50,941 bases of DNA from CAYJWL01 sp964373855 (GCA_964373855.1 CAYJWL010000002.1:1-50941), one strand, 5' to 3'. Counted from the first letter of the stretch, positions 7,782-15,938 are shown. Program-made: numbers and translations. Notes: a model not told the origin generated them from the sequence alone.

Positions 7782-8588
7782 ATGTTTGATATTGTACTCT
7801 TGCCTTTCTTTCAGCGGGCCTTGCTGGTCGGTTCAATCCTCGGCGCCTTGATGGCCGTCCTGGGGGTACTGGTAGTCCTGCGCAAGATGTCTTTTTTCTC
7901 GGACGCCATCGGCCATTCGGCCCTGGCCGGCATCGCTCTGGCGCTTTTTTTCCAGTTCAATCCTTTTGTCGGCGCGCTGCTCTTCGCCCTGCTGGTAGCT
8001 GCCAGCATTTCTGCCGTCCGGGCGGCCACCAATCTGGCGATTGATACGCTGCTCGGCGTTTTCTTTGCCTCCTCCGTCGCCTTGGGTGTCATCATTGTCA
8101 GCTTAACTCCGGGCTATCAGGCCGATCTCATCAGCTTCCTCTTTGGCAACATTCTGACCGTAACACCAGCCGACATTATAAGTGCTATAACCATCTCCAT
8201 CATTGTCGCAGCCATCCTGATATGGGCGGGTAAAGGGTTTGTCGCCATCGCGCTTGACCCTTCGCTCGCCCGGGCAGAGGGTATTCCCGTCGCCCGTTAT
8301 GAACTTTTGTTCCTCCTGCTCCTGGCCGCTGTTATAGCGCTGTCCATAAAGTTTGTCGGGGTTGTGCTTGTCACCGCCCTCCTGATTATTCCCGCAGCCA
8401 CCGCCCAAAATCTCTCCAATTCTCTGGCCAGGATGTTTGTGTTAAGTGTGATCATAAGCCTGGCCGCGGTCATTCTTGGCATGTTAGTCAGCGCGCTTTT
8501 GGGCGCGCCGTCCGGGCCGGCCATTGTCTTAACCGGCGCGGTATTTTTCGGCCTCTCCCTCCTGTACAGAACAATCACCGGGACTTAA
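7782..8588 (+). CDS. Metal-ion ABC transporter permease (ZnuB/ABC-3 family)
   Basis: The 268-residue membrane protein begins MFDIVLLPFFQRALLVGS and has about eight hydrophobic segments. Family segments include FFSDAIGHSALAGIALAL, PLD/TLLGVFF and FVGVVLVTALLIIPAATA. It is the membrane partner of the preceding ATPase in a zinc or manganese uptake system. The frame stays open upstream to 7695, but the ATG at 7782, after the ATPase stop, fits the family N-terminus better. It ends 10 bp from the convergent pepA gene. Confidence 0.92.
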   Translation: MFDIVLLPFFQRALLVGSILGALMAVLGVLVVLRKMSFFSDAIGHSALAGIALALFFQFNPFVGALLFALLVAASISAVRAATNLAIDTLLGVFFASSVALGVIIVSLTPGYQADLISFLFGNILTVTPADIISAITISIIVAAILIWAGKGFVAIALDPSLARAEGIPVARYELLFLLLLAAVIALSIKFVGVVLVTALLIIPAATAQNLSNSLARMFVLSVIISLAAVILGMLVSALLGAPSGPAIVLTGAVFFGLSLLYRTITGT

Positions 8589-8598
8589 CCGCCCGCCG

Positions 8599-10146
8599 TC
8601 AGACTACTGCACGCTTGACGTCCTTATCTGGCTGTTTATCCAGATTCTGTAAAAACTCAATCAGGAGCCGCACGCCGTATCCAGTGCCGCCGAAGGAGTA
8701 GTAGGGCAACACTGGCCGCTCCGCATACACCGGCCCGGCCACATCCAAATGAGCCCAGGGGGTATGGCTGTTCACAAATTCCTGCAAAAACAAAGCGGCG
8801 GTAATGGCCGCGCCCACCGGATGGTTGCTGGCCACATTTTTAACATCGGCTATTTTGCTTTCAACCAGCGTCCGATATTCCTCCGGCAACGGGAATGCCA
8901 CCAGACCTTCGGCGGATTCGCGCGCCGCTGTCAGTAGCTGATCGCGCAGCTCCTCATTATTACTCCACAATCCCGCGTACGTTTCCCCGAGTGCTATAAT
9001 GCTCGCCCCGGTCAGCGTGGCCAAGTCAATGACCGCAGTCGGTTTTTGCTCGACGGCGAAGCTTAAAGCGTCAGCCAATGTCACTCGCCCTTCGGCATCA
9101 GTGTTGAGTACTTCAATGGTCTTACCGTTTTTAGCGACCACGACATCGCCCGGCCGATAGGCGTCGCCGGAGGGCATATTCTCGCAGGCGGCAATGATTC
9201 CGTGGATTTCAATATCTAAATTGAGCTTAGGCAGGATTGAAAAAACACCCAAGACTGTAGCCGCACCGGCCATATCAATTTTCATATTTTCCATGAATTG
9301 CGCCGGCTTGAGAGAGAGGCCGCCCGAATCAAAGGTTACGCCCTTTCCCACGAGGACAATTTTTTTCGTATTGTCTTTTGGTTGCTCCGGACGGTAGATC
9401 AAATGAATAATGTATGGCTCCTGACTTGATCCTCTCGCCACAGCCAAAAAAGCCGTGAATTGTTCATGAAGCGCCTGCTGCCGATTTAAAATGCGGGCGG
9501 TGATGCGGGGCGAGCCGGTGCTGATGGCCTTAGCATGATCAACCAGTACCCGCGGGGAAACGTGCGAGGCCGGCTGATTAACCAAATCCCGAGTAAAGGT
9601 CACTCCGGATAATACCTCCTTGGCCTGCCTGATCGCACGACGCACCGCCGGCACCTGCCCGGCAGAGGTCAGGAAGTTGAGCTGGCGGATCGAGCGCGTT
9701 TTCTGTTCTTGGGCTAACTGCCGGCGATGATCCGTGAAGCGATAGTTGCTTAGCTCAATTGCTTCATAAGCGGCGCTGGCCAGGGCCGCCGGCTCTTGTG
9801 GCGGCAATACCAGAGCGACATCGCGCAAGAGATGACGCCGGGCATCATGCACGACGCGGGCGACCCCCCGGCGCAATCCCTCTTTTTGGTAGTAAAGAGG
9901 TTGCTTGCTCTTGCCCATGCCGACCAGGGCAACAAATGTTGCGGCCAGACCAACTCCGACCGGCAAAAACTCCGCCCGGCCCCATTGACCCTTAAATTTC
10001 AGCTGGCGCAGCGTCTGGTCCAGCCGGCGCCGAATACGTACCGGCAGCTCTTGAGGCAACGGTTGACGGTAAGATACCGGAATAATAAGAAGCTCGGCTT
10101 TAACGCGCGCTGGTTTGTTAGTTGAAACGGTCGTAGCCACGGACAT
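8599..10146 (-). CDS. pepA: Leucyl aminopeptidase, M17 family
   Basis: The 515-residue product has a variable N-terminal macro-like domain and the M17 catalytic domain with LVGKGVTFDSGGLSLKP, MKIDMAGAATVLG, and NTDAEGRVTLADAL, which supply the two-metal ligands and catalytic residues. LDVAGP and the late GTGYGVRLL are also typical. It is a cytoplasmic hexameric exopeptidase for peptide turnover. It is convergent with the permease gene and has about 180 bp before it, containing GC-rich hairpins. Confidence 0.96.
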   Translation of the reverse strand: MSVATTVSTNKPARVKAELLIIPVSYRQPLPQELPVRIRRRLDQTLRQLKFKGQWGRAEFLPVGVGLAATFVALVGMGKSKQPLYYQKEGLRRGVARVVHDARRHLLRDVALVLPPQEPAALASAAYEAIELSNYRFTDHRRQLAQEQKTRSIRQLNFLTSAGQVPAVRRAIRQAKEVLSGVTFTRDLVNQPASHVSPRVLVDHAKAISTGSPRITARILNRQQALHEQFTAFLAVARGSSQEPYIIHLIYRPEQPKDNTKKIVLVGKGVTFDSGGLSLKPAQFMENMKIDMAGAATVLGVFSILPKLNLDIEIHGIIAACENMPSGDAYRPGDVVVAKNGKTIEVLNTDAEGRVTLADALSFAVEQKPTAVIDLATLTGASIIALGETYAGLWSNNEELRDQLLTAARESAEGLVAFPLPEEYRTLVESKIADVKNVASNHPVGAAITAALFLQEFVNSHTPWAHLDVAGPVYAERPVLPYYSFGGTGYGVRLLIEFLQNLDKQPDKDVKRAVV

Positions 10147-10329
10147 ATGATAGTGCGATTATGATAGCCACTTATCATACGTAAATGCTGGATAATATCA
10201 AGTGATTGATGCTGAACTTGGCGAAACTGTTTGCAACGTCGGGGTCCCCGCCTCTGGCGAGGCCCGCCGTAGCGAGGTTCGCCAGCAGGCAACTCGCCCT
10301 CAAGAGCGGCTACCGCCGCAGCACCCGTC

Positions 10330-11382
10330 TTATGTGGTGCTCGTGCCAAAGGTAAAAGTATGCAGGGCCAATTTCCCCGAACGCGGCCGTACAAGCAGTT
10401 GGTGCTCACCGTGCTGCGGATTTTTTACGAGCCGGTACAGCCGGTCGTCAGTGACAGTAACAGTGCTTGTGTTATCAAGGATGGTGACGTCTGCGCCCAG
10501 CGCTTGAGCCGCCAGCGGTTTGCCGTCCTGCTCTATCGCTACCTGCACCGGCTTCCCGTCACGCGAACGCATGACCGCAAACACCTCCGTTCCCAAATAA
10601 TGCAAGAGTAATAAATCGGCAGCACCATCGCCTTCATGTATCAAATCCTCTCCTTGCGCCTTCCAGTGGCCGCCCAGCGCCCAGCCATGAAGCGGCACAG
10701 AGGCAGGGAGTGTATACACGACTGCTTCGTCCGGCCGCAAGCCGCCTGAATTGGCAGATGTACCCTGCCTCCAGCCAAGACGGGTAGCAGGTGTGGCGGG
10801 CAAACGGGCGGCCGTTAAATCATCGGTTGGAGCCAGGATAGGCAATGGGTCAGAAAAAGTCGCAATTGGATGAACTTCTTTCAGCAGCTCTTGGATGTTT
10901 CCTTCCATTTCCTGGTAGCCTCCCTCACCGCGGCGGTCATGCCGGATCACTCCGCCGGGGTCAACCACAAGTTTTCTCGGCCACACATCATTATTGTATC
11001 TTTTCCAAGTCGCATAGTCGGCGTCGCTGACGATCGGATAGAAAAGCTCAAAGCGCAAGATGGCGTTCTCTACTTTTTCCGGATCCCTGGCGAATTCGAA
11101 TTCCGGCGTATGAACTCCAATGATGAGAAAATTCAGATGCTTATAGCGCCGCCACCACTCCTGCAGATAAGGAAAACTGTTGATACAGGTAATGCAGGAG
11201 TAATCCCAAAAATCAAGCACTACAACATACCCCGCCAGTTCTTCAGCGAAACCAACCGGATCACCCCGCAAAATTGCGTTGCGGGCCGATCGCGGGAGCG
11301 CCGCTTTATTGAACCAGTCGGTACCGGTGATGGCCGGTGCGGTTTTGCCTACCCAAGAACGACGAAACAGATGCCACATCAT
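10330..11382 (-). CDS. Thioredoxin-like protein with DipZ-type C-terminal domain
   Basis: The 350-residue product has a redoxin domain with the CxxC motif in DFWDYSCITCINSFPYL (residues about 55-71), followed by IGVHTPEF and IRHDRRGEGGY. This arrangement is that of the periplasmic C-terminal half of DipZ-type proteins, with a beta-rich C-terminal domain (about 210-350) resembling their sugar-binding-like module. Here it lacks the CcdA membrane domain and any evident signal peptide. The start overlaps the stop of the methyltransferase gene by 4 bp, so the two are translationally linked. Confidence 0.82.
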   Translation of the reverse strand: MMWHLFRRSWVGKTAPAITGTDWFNKAALPRSARNAILRGDPVGFAEELAGYVVVLDFWDYSCITCINSFPYLQEWWRRYKHLNFLIIGVHTPEFEFARDPEKVENAILRFELFYPIVSDADYATWKRYNNDVWPRKLVVDPGGVIRHDRRGEGGYQEMEGNIQELLKEVHPIATFSDPLPILAPTDDLTAARLPATPATRLGWRQGTSANSGGLRPDEAVVYTLPASVPLHGWALGGHWKAQGEDLIHEGDGAADLLLLHYLGTEVFAVMRSRDGKPVQVAIEQDGKPLAAQALGADVTILDNTSTVTVTDDRLYRLVKNPQHGEHQLLVRPRSGKLALHTFTFGTSTT

Positions 11383-11945
11383 TGCACCGGAAAAGGCTTA
11401 CGGGCCCAGATGTCATACTGATGCCGGCCCCGGGCATAAAGAATCTCGCATTGTTCCGCCTCCAGGGTTTCTTTCACCAGCGCTTGCTGCGGCCGCCCTT
11501 TCAGCCACAAGACAGCATGATCACTGACGCCAATCAATCCGCCCGGGCGCAGCACTCGTAAAATTTCCGTAATGGCCGAGCGCACCCCGTGCGGGGTGAG
11601 AGAGGGTATTACATTAATAGCAATAGCAAAATCAAACGCGCCCCGGTCAAATGGCAGTTTCAGGACATTGGCCGCTTTTATTTGCAGCCGCCGTCCATAG
11701 TGATGCCGCAGTTGATCAAACATGCGAGTCGCCTGCGGATCAATGTCGGTTGCCGTCAGCTCAACTTGCGGGAATGTTTCCAGAATCACGCGGGAGGTCC
11801 AGCCGCTGCCAGCGCCAATTTCCAGCACTTCTCCGCGAAACGGTTCGGGGCAACCGCGCAGAAAGCTTGGCACATACACTTTTAAGTGCCAGCGGTGCGG
11901 CCAGGCGCCGAGCCACCAGCGTTGGAACTTGTTCAAATCTGACAT
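11379..11945 (-). CDS. Class I SAM-dependent methyltransferase
   Basis: The 188-residue product has the SAM-binding motif VLEIGAGSGWTSRVIL, the acidic post-II motif TATDIDPQA, and LRVLRPGGLIGVSD. Substrate is not recognisable. It overlaps the downstream thioredoxin-like gene by 4 bp and is divergent from murB, with only about 20-45 bp between the starts. Confidence 0.85.
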   Translation of the reverse strand: MSDLNKFQRWWLGAWPHRWHLKVYVPSFLRGCPEPFRGEVLEIGAGSGWTSRVILETFPQVELTATDIDPQATRMFDQLRHHYGRRLQIKAANVLKLPFDRGAFDFAIAINVIPSLTPHGVRSAITEILRVLRPGGLIGVSDHAVLWLKGRPQQALVKETLEAEQCEILYARGRHQYDIWARKPFPVQ

Positions 11946-11963
11946 ATATTCACCTTACCATAT

Positions 11964-13073
11964 ATGCCTGCCACCAAGCCTAGCATCGCAATGAAGCTAC
12001 AGGAAAAAATTCCGCTGGCACCTCTGACCACGATTGGCCTGGGCGGTCGGGCCCGTTATATCATCGAATGCTCAAGCGTCGCTCATATTAAAGAGGCATT
12101 ACAGCATGCCCGCTCGGCCGGCCTGCCGGTCCATATCCTGGGCGGTGGCAGTAATACTATTTTTTCGGACGAGGGATTTCCCGGACTGGTCATTAAAATA
12201 AACCTGAAAGGGATCGAGTGGCACGAAACGGACAAGGACGTGGTGGTGGCCGCGGCGGCCGGAGAGCCGTGGGACGACTTTGTTAGGCAAACTCTCGAGC
12301 AAGGGTTATCAGGCATTGAATGCCTCTCCGGTATTCCCGGATCGGTCGGCGCCACCCCCATGCAAAATGTTGGCGCCTATGGCCAAGAAGTGGCTCAAAC
12401 AATTGAGGAGGTTCAAACTTTGGCAAGAAAAACATTAGCGCCGCGAACGTTTACTCGGGCCGAATGCAACTTTAGCTATCGTGCCAGCCGGTTTAAATAT
12501 GAGGACAAAGACAAGTACATCATCACACATGTCACCTACCGGCTATCCAAAGAGGCACCGCCGGCGGTGCGGTACCAAGAAGTAGAAGATGCTCTGCGCC
12601 AAAAGCGGATTGATGTTGATACTATGCCCAGCAGGCGGGAGGCCTTGCTCGCCGTGCGGGCGGTTGTCATCGCGCTGAGAGAGCGCAAGTCAATGGTAAT
12701 ACGATCGGATGATCCTCACTGCCGGTCATGCGGATCATTCTTTTTAAATCCCATCATCCCCGAACCAGCCTTCCAGGCGCTCCAAGCTAGATTACAGAAA
12801 GAAGGCAGCCCTCCCTTGCCGGCCGCCGCGTATCCGACAAACGATGGTTGGAAGCTCTCCGCGGCGTGGTTGATCGAGCAAGCCGGATATAAGAGGGGTT
12901 TGCGGCGCGGTCGTGTGGGCATTTCCCCGAATCACACATTGGCTTTGGTTAATTACGGCGGAACAGGCAAAGAGATTCTGGCGTTAGCCAGAGAAATTCA
13001 AACAGCGGTGAAGAAAAAATTCAACATTACATTGAAACCGGAACCGGTGGTAGTTAATATCCGGCAAACATAA
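11964..13073 (+). CDS. murB: UDP-N-acetylenolpyruvoylglucosamine reductase (MurB)
   Basis: The product (369 residues from this ATG) is the FAD enzyme that reduces UDP-GlcNAc-enolpyruvate in peptidoglycan synthesis. It shows TTIGLGGRARY, ILGGGSNTIF, CLSGIPGSVGATPMQNVGAYGQE, CNFSYRASRF, and the C-terminal domain with GSFFLNPII, AAWLIEQAGYKRGLRRG and the catalytic Glu region near the end. The ATG at 11991 (MKLQEKIPL) is an equally good start and fits the family N-terminus; neither has a Shine-Dalgarno. It lies apart from murE. Confidence 0.95.
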   Translation: MPATKPSIAMKLQEKIPLAPLTTIGLGGRARYIIECSSVAHIKEALQHARSAGLPVHILGGGSNTIFSDEGFPGLVIKINLKGIEWHETDKDVVVAAAAGEPWDDFVRQTLEQGLSGIECLSGIPGSVGATPMQNVGAYGQEVAQTIEEVQTLARKTLAPRTFTRAECNFSYRASRFKYEDKDKYIITHVTYRLSKEAPPAVRYQEVEDALRQKRIDVDTMPSRREALLAVRAVVIALRERKSMVIRSDDPHCRSCGSFFLNPIIPEPAFQALQARLQKEGSPPLPAAAYPTNDGWKLSAAWLIEQAGYKRGLRRGRVGISPNHTLALVNYGGTGKEILALAREIQTAVKKKFNITLKPEPVVVNIRQT

Positions 13074-13116
13074 ACCACGCCCCAAAAAAATCTGCACGCG
13101 CTTACACCTTGAGACC

Positions 13117-13329
13117 TTAGGCAGAACTACTTGGCGAACTCGCTCCCTGTTTATCGCCGGCAAACATTACCAAGGCGACAATCACTGACAGAATGCCCAC
13201 GATAATTTGAATCCAGGGCGTCCCGCCCGTTAGGCTGGTTAGGGCTTCGTACAAAGAAGGAATCAAATGAACTAGGCCGCCCACCAGGAGCAGCACCGCT
13301 GCCCACAACTGCAAACTCTGATTATGCAT
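13117..13329 (-). CDS. Small two-helix membrane protein
   Basis: The 70-residue product starts MHNQSLQLWAAVLLLVGG and has two hydrophobic helices (about residues 6-25 and 38-58) ending in a Ser-rich tail. GGAGG lies 8 nt before the ATG at 13329, which decides this start over an in-frame GTG 9 nt upstream. Its function is unknown; proteins of this type are common in small-genome bacteria. It points away from the dual-guide array promoter. Confidence 0.7.
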   Translation of the reverse strand: MHNQSLQLWAAVLLLVGGLVHLIPSLYEALTSLTGGTPWIQIIVGILSVIVALVMFAGDKQGASSPSSSA

Positions 13330-13425
13330 AATTCTCACCTCCCTGTGCGAACAAATTGATCAAGGGAATGTACTTTCATTATAGCCCGAGAGGAGTAAAA
13401 AGACCAAAGCGAATAAGTAGGAACA

Positions 13426-13454
13426 TTGACTAAAATAAGGAAATAAGGTATATA
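13426..13454 (+). promoter_or_regulatory. Sigma70-type promoter of the guide-array operon
   Basis: TTGACT (13426-13431) is followed after exactly 17 nt by TATATA (13449-13454). The predicted start near 13461 lies about 18 nt before the first RNA unit, so transcription would begin at the array itself. Confidence 0.75.
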
Positions 13455-13478
13455 AAGATATTGTACGTTAAAACTCAT

Positions 13479-13530
13479 GGTGGGCGACAAGGACTCTGTC
13501 TCCCAAGAGACGATTCCGGTCCTGCCCGCC
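13479..13530 (+). ncRNA. Dual-spacer guide-like RNA unit 1 (class I stem)
   Basis: The outer stem GGTGGGC/GCCCGCC closes the unit. After GCGA comes spacer A CAAGGACTC (13488-13496), then hairpin TGTCTC-CCAA-GAGACGA, spacer B TTCCGGTCC (13514-13522) and TGC. Both spacers are 9 nt. It is the first unit after the promoter. Confidence 0.85.
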
Positions 13531-13576
13531 ATTTTCTTGCCCCGCAGAGCTTAAGCGACGTGGGGTTCTCTTTCAG
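13531..13576 (+). ncRNA. Linker hairpin after a class I unit
   Basis: The linker holds a CCCC/GGGG-closed hairpin with an inner CGC/GCG stem and ends TTCTCTTTCAG. A close copy (16827-16874) links units 13 and 14, with CGCATA/TATGCG in the inner stem, so the structure rather than the exact sequence is kept. Confidence 0.6.
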
Positions 13577-13628
13577 GTGAGGCGATTATTGGGTTGTCCT
13601 AAACTGGACGATAAGGAATCAGCCTCAC
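13577..13628 (+). ncRNA. Dual-spacer guide-like RNA unit 2 (class II stem)
   Basis: The outer stem is GTGAGGC/GCCTCAC. Spacer A is TTATTGGGT (13586-13594), the hairpin is TGTCC-TAAACT-GGACGA and spacer B is TAAGGAATC (13612-13620). The base before the closing stem is A instead of the usual T. Confidence 0.85.
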
Positions 13629-13709
13629 CTTGCCCTCTTTACACTAAGCCTGTCGAAGTGCGAAGAGGGCCTTTCTTCAGAGCATCTATATAAAATAGAT
13701 CTTCCGAAG

Positions 13710-13762
13710 AGAGTGCGACCAAACGAATGTCTCTCAACATGACGAACGGGTTTGTGCACTCT
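13710..13762 (+). ncRNA. Dual-spacer guide-like RNA unit 3 (class III stem)
   Basis: The outer stem is AGAGTGC/GCACTCT. Spacer A is CCAAACGAA (13719-13727), the hairpin has a 3-bp GTC/GAC stem, and spacer B is ACGGGTTTG (13746-13754). CAAAC in spacer A could pair with GTTTG in spacer B, unlike most units. It is the last unit before the protein gene. Confidence 0.85.
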
Positions 13763-13815
13763 TAACCTTTGTCCTTTCCAATTTACGTTTACGCAATTCG
13801 TTCGCTGACGTTCAG

Positions 13816-13857
13816 CGGACACCCTACCCCGTGGACCACGTGTCCTGAAAAGAAGGA
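13816..13857 (+). promoter_or_regulatory. Hairpin and Shine-Dalgarno before the IS110/Nop-like gene
   Basis: GGACAC near 13817 pairs with GTGTCC ending at 13845, a few bases before AAGGA (13853-13857), which sits 8 nt from the GTG start at 13866. The stem could influence translation. A GCTGA/TCAGC hairpin lies just upstream. Confidence 0.45.
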
Positions 13858-13865
13858 ATGAAGCT

Positions 13866-15527
13866 GTGAGTACGAGAACCATTGGCATCACGCCGCGCCG
13901 AAAGCGCACCAGCGAAGGCGAAGCCCGGCCAACGAAGGTGGCGATCCGTCATGACGGCCAAGTCACCGAGTATGACCTGGCCACCGCTACCGACGAACTC
14001 GATTTCCTCAAAGGCACCTTTCCCATCAAATGGCGAAAGGTTAATCCCGACGAGGAGATCAGCTGGTTTTCGGAAGAAAATCCGGAAGGATTCCGCCCGC
14101 ACCACTGCAAGTGGCGCAAGCTGAAGAAGTCGGAAGACGTTATCACGTTTCCGGCCGGTCATGTGCGCGTGATCCTGAACGAGAAGGGTATGCCCGTCAC
14201 CGAAGTGCTGACCGGTTTGCCGGTTGCTTTCGACGGGCTCTCAACCGGTGACCGCGTTTCCATGTTCCTCGGCGGATCGGGCGACCGCTTTGCCGCCGGG
14301 CTTTCCAACCGAGGCGAGAAGATCAGCGCAGCCATCTACCGCATCCCGCCGAACTACCTGAAAAAGTTGCGGGAAGCCAGAGGAGCCAACAAGGAAGATG
14401 ATCACAAAACGCTGGCAATTCTGCTCGAAGAAAAGCTGGCCGAAGGCGGCGATATCCGGCCCTTCTATAAACTGCGTGCTCGTGACCGCGATCAAATTCG
14501 CGTGAAGGAGTGCTACCAGTTGCGCACAGACGCGCTCAAGGACCGGATCGCCTGCCAGCAGCGGATCTTGCAGGCTGCCGAAGGAAGAGTCTTCCTCAAC
14601 GAGGAAGGCCACTATCCCCAAGGCCGCTTGGAAGATGCCTTCAAGCAGCTCCTCGCCAATGATGAGATCCTTCAAGGTCTCACCAAAGAGGAAAAGCGGC
14701 GAACCAGAGAGCTGCAAAAAGCGGTGCAATCGCATCCGCTATGGGCTCCGGTTTTTGCCGGCATCGAAGGCTGCGGCGAACGTCTGGCCGCGGGGCTGAT
14801 TGTCGCCACCAGCGACATCCGCCGGTTCTGGGAAGAACCTGATCCGCGGGAAATGGAGAGCTTGGCCAGCGCCTGCGCCAACGCCGAAAGGGATGGCCAG
14901 TTTGCGCAGGATCGCAAGCAGGTGGCCGATCGTATCACCCCTCTAATGAACCACTACCAGATTCTCCACCTCGTGCGCGATTGGCAGCGTGCCAACGGCA
15001 AGGAAGAGCAGGCCAAGTTTCTGGATGCTGCTATCGGCTTCCATAAGCAAAGGTCCAAGCTCCGCCGCAAGGCCAAGGACCGCGGGATGTATAACCTGCG
15101 GGCACAGTGCGGCGTGCACGTCCTGCAGGGAGGTAAATATGCCGAGGTGCCGTGGAAGAAAAGCTTCCCGAGGCAGCGCCACGGCGAGACGAGCAACTGG
15201 CATCCGGCTGCCCGTCAGGCTCTTTACCTGCTGGCCGATCAGTGCAATCGCCGGCCAGCTTCGGAATGGGGGCAGAAGCTGCTTCATTATAAAGCGCAGC
15301 TTCGCGCCAGCCACCCGCAGGTCGAGGAATACACCGTCACGGAAGGCGGCAAAGAGGTGACGAAGAAGCGGTACACGGACGGCCATATCCACAAGATGGC
15401 AATATGGCGCACGCTGACCAAGTTCGTGGATCACATCTTCCGAACCTGGACCCGCATCGAAGAGGAAGCTGCCCGCGAGGCCGACAAAGCCGATCGGGAA
15501 TCCGGTGGCACAACGCAAGTTGCGTAA
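13866..15527 (+). CDS. IS110/Nop-like RNA-binding protein, candidate Tas effector
   Basis: This 553-residue protein aligns by eye to the IS110 transposase plan. The N-terminus (TIGIT...KVAIRHDGQVTEYDLATATDELDFL) resembles the IS110 RuvC-like DEDD domain GID...V.D.DG, but the first Asp is Thr9. After an insert of about 80 residues, VSMFLGGSGDRFAAGL replaces the EATG strand, putting Gly136 where Glu is expected. NKEDDHKTLAILL (175-187) corresponds to KTDxxDAxxLA. Charged helices (200-290) match the coiled coil, and FAGIEGCGERLAAGLIVATS (298-316) plus WHPAARQALYLLADQC (445-460) match the Transposase_20 domain; its QSGG-type catalytic Ser is not evident (QGGK, 421-424). Start: GTG with AAGGA 8 nt upstream. 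It sits inside the dual-spacer RNA array, between units 3 and 4, on the same strand. I infer a TIGR-Tas-like RNA-guided DNA-binding protein, probably without DNA cleavage. Confidence 0.75.
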   Translation: MSTRTIGITPRRKRTSEGEARPTKVAIRHDGQVTEYDLATATDELDFLKGTFPIKWRKVNPDEEISWFSEENPEGFRPHHCKWRKLKKSEDVITFPAGHVRVILNEKGMPVTEVLTGLPVAFDGLSTGDRVSMFLGGSGDRFAAGLSNRGEKISAAIYRIPPNYLKKLREARGANKEDDHKTLAILLEEKLAEGGDIRPFYKLRARDRDQIRVKECYQLRTDALKDRIACQQRILQAAEGRVFLNEEGHYPQGRLEDAFKQLLANDEILQGLTKEEKRRTRELQKAVQSHPLWAPVFAGIEGCGERLAAGLIVATSDIRRFWEEPDPREMESLASACANAERDGQFAQDRKQVADRITPLMNHYQILHLVRDWQRANGKEEQAKFLDAAIGFHKQRSKLRRKAKDRGMYNLRAQCGVHVLQGGKYAEVPWKKSFPRQRHGETSNWHPAARQALYLLADQCNRRPASEWGQKLLHYKAQLRASHPQVEEYTVTEGGKEVTKKRYTDGHIHKMAIWRTLTKFVDHIFRTWTRIEEEAAREADKADRESGGTTQVA

Positions 15528-15538
15528 ACGACCCTCAC

Positions 15539-15590
15539 GTGAGGCGACATTTTTGATGTCCCGAACGGGACGAGATTGATCGTGCCTCAC
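15539..15590 (+). ncRNA. Dual-spacer guide-like RNA unit 4 (class II stem)
   Basis: This unit starts 11 nt after the stop of the protein gene. The stem is GTGAGGC/GCCTCAC, spacer A CATTTTTGA (15548-15556), hairpin TGTCCC-GAAC-GGGACGA, spacer B GATTGATCG (15574-15582). Confidence 0.85.
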
Positions 15591-15637
15591 TGCCCTCTGA
15601 TGTCTCTACATCGGAGGGCCTTTCTTCAGAGCAGCTA
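15591..15637 (+). ncRNA. Linker hairpin after a class II unit, cut by the gap
   Basis: GCCCTC pairs with GAGGGC around a GATGT/ACATC stem, followed by CTTTCTTCAGAGCAGCTA. The same 46 nt (15592-15637) recur on the other side of the N run at 15738-15783. Related linkers follow units 2 and 11. Confidence 0.65.
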
Positions 15638-15737
15638 NNNNNNNNNNNNNNNNNNNNNNNNNNNNNNNNNNNNNNNNNNNNNNNNNNNNNNNNNNNNNNN
15701 NNNNNNNNNNNNNNNNNNNNNNNNNNNNNNNNNNNNN
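15638..15737. other. Assembly gap of 100 N
   Basis: Exactly 100 N separate two contigs that share 46 identical nt at their ends. The length is therefore a placeholder. The contigs may simply overlap, or whole array periods may be missing. Confidence 0.98.
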
Positions 15738-15808
15738 GCCCTCTGATGTCTCTACATCGGAGGGCCTTTCTTCAGAGCAGCTATGTAGGAATACTGGACA
15801 TTGTGAAG

Positions 15809-15865
15809 AGAGTGCGATTCACTGTGTGTCTTGGAAAAAAGACGAAAAGGGAAATGCACCCTCTC
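15809..15865 (+). ncRNA. Dual-spacer guide-like RNA unit 5 (class III stem)
   Basis: The stem GAGAGTGC pairs with GCACCCTCTC through one mismatch. Spacer A is TTCACTGTG (15818-15826), the hairpin is TGTCTT-loop-AAGACGA, spacer B is AAAGGGAAA (15846-15854). Confidence 0.83.
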
Positions 15866-15887
15866 GTTTGCACTTTTCAATACTTAG

Positions 15888-15938
15888 GTGGGCGAACGGA
15901 TGAATGCCCCAAACGGGGCGACTTTGGTTTTGCCCGCT
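15888..15938 (+). ncRNA. Dual-spacer guide-like RNA unit 6 (class I stem)
   Basis: The stem is GTGGGC/GCCCGCT. Spacer A is ACGGATGAA (15896-15904). The hairpin is TGCCCC-AAAC-GGGGCGA, in which both strands of the usual GTC/GAC stem have changed together, and spacer B is CTTTGGTTT (15922-15930). Confidence 0.83.
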
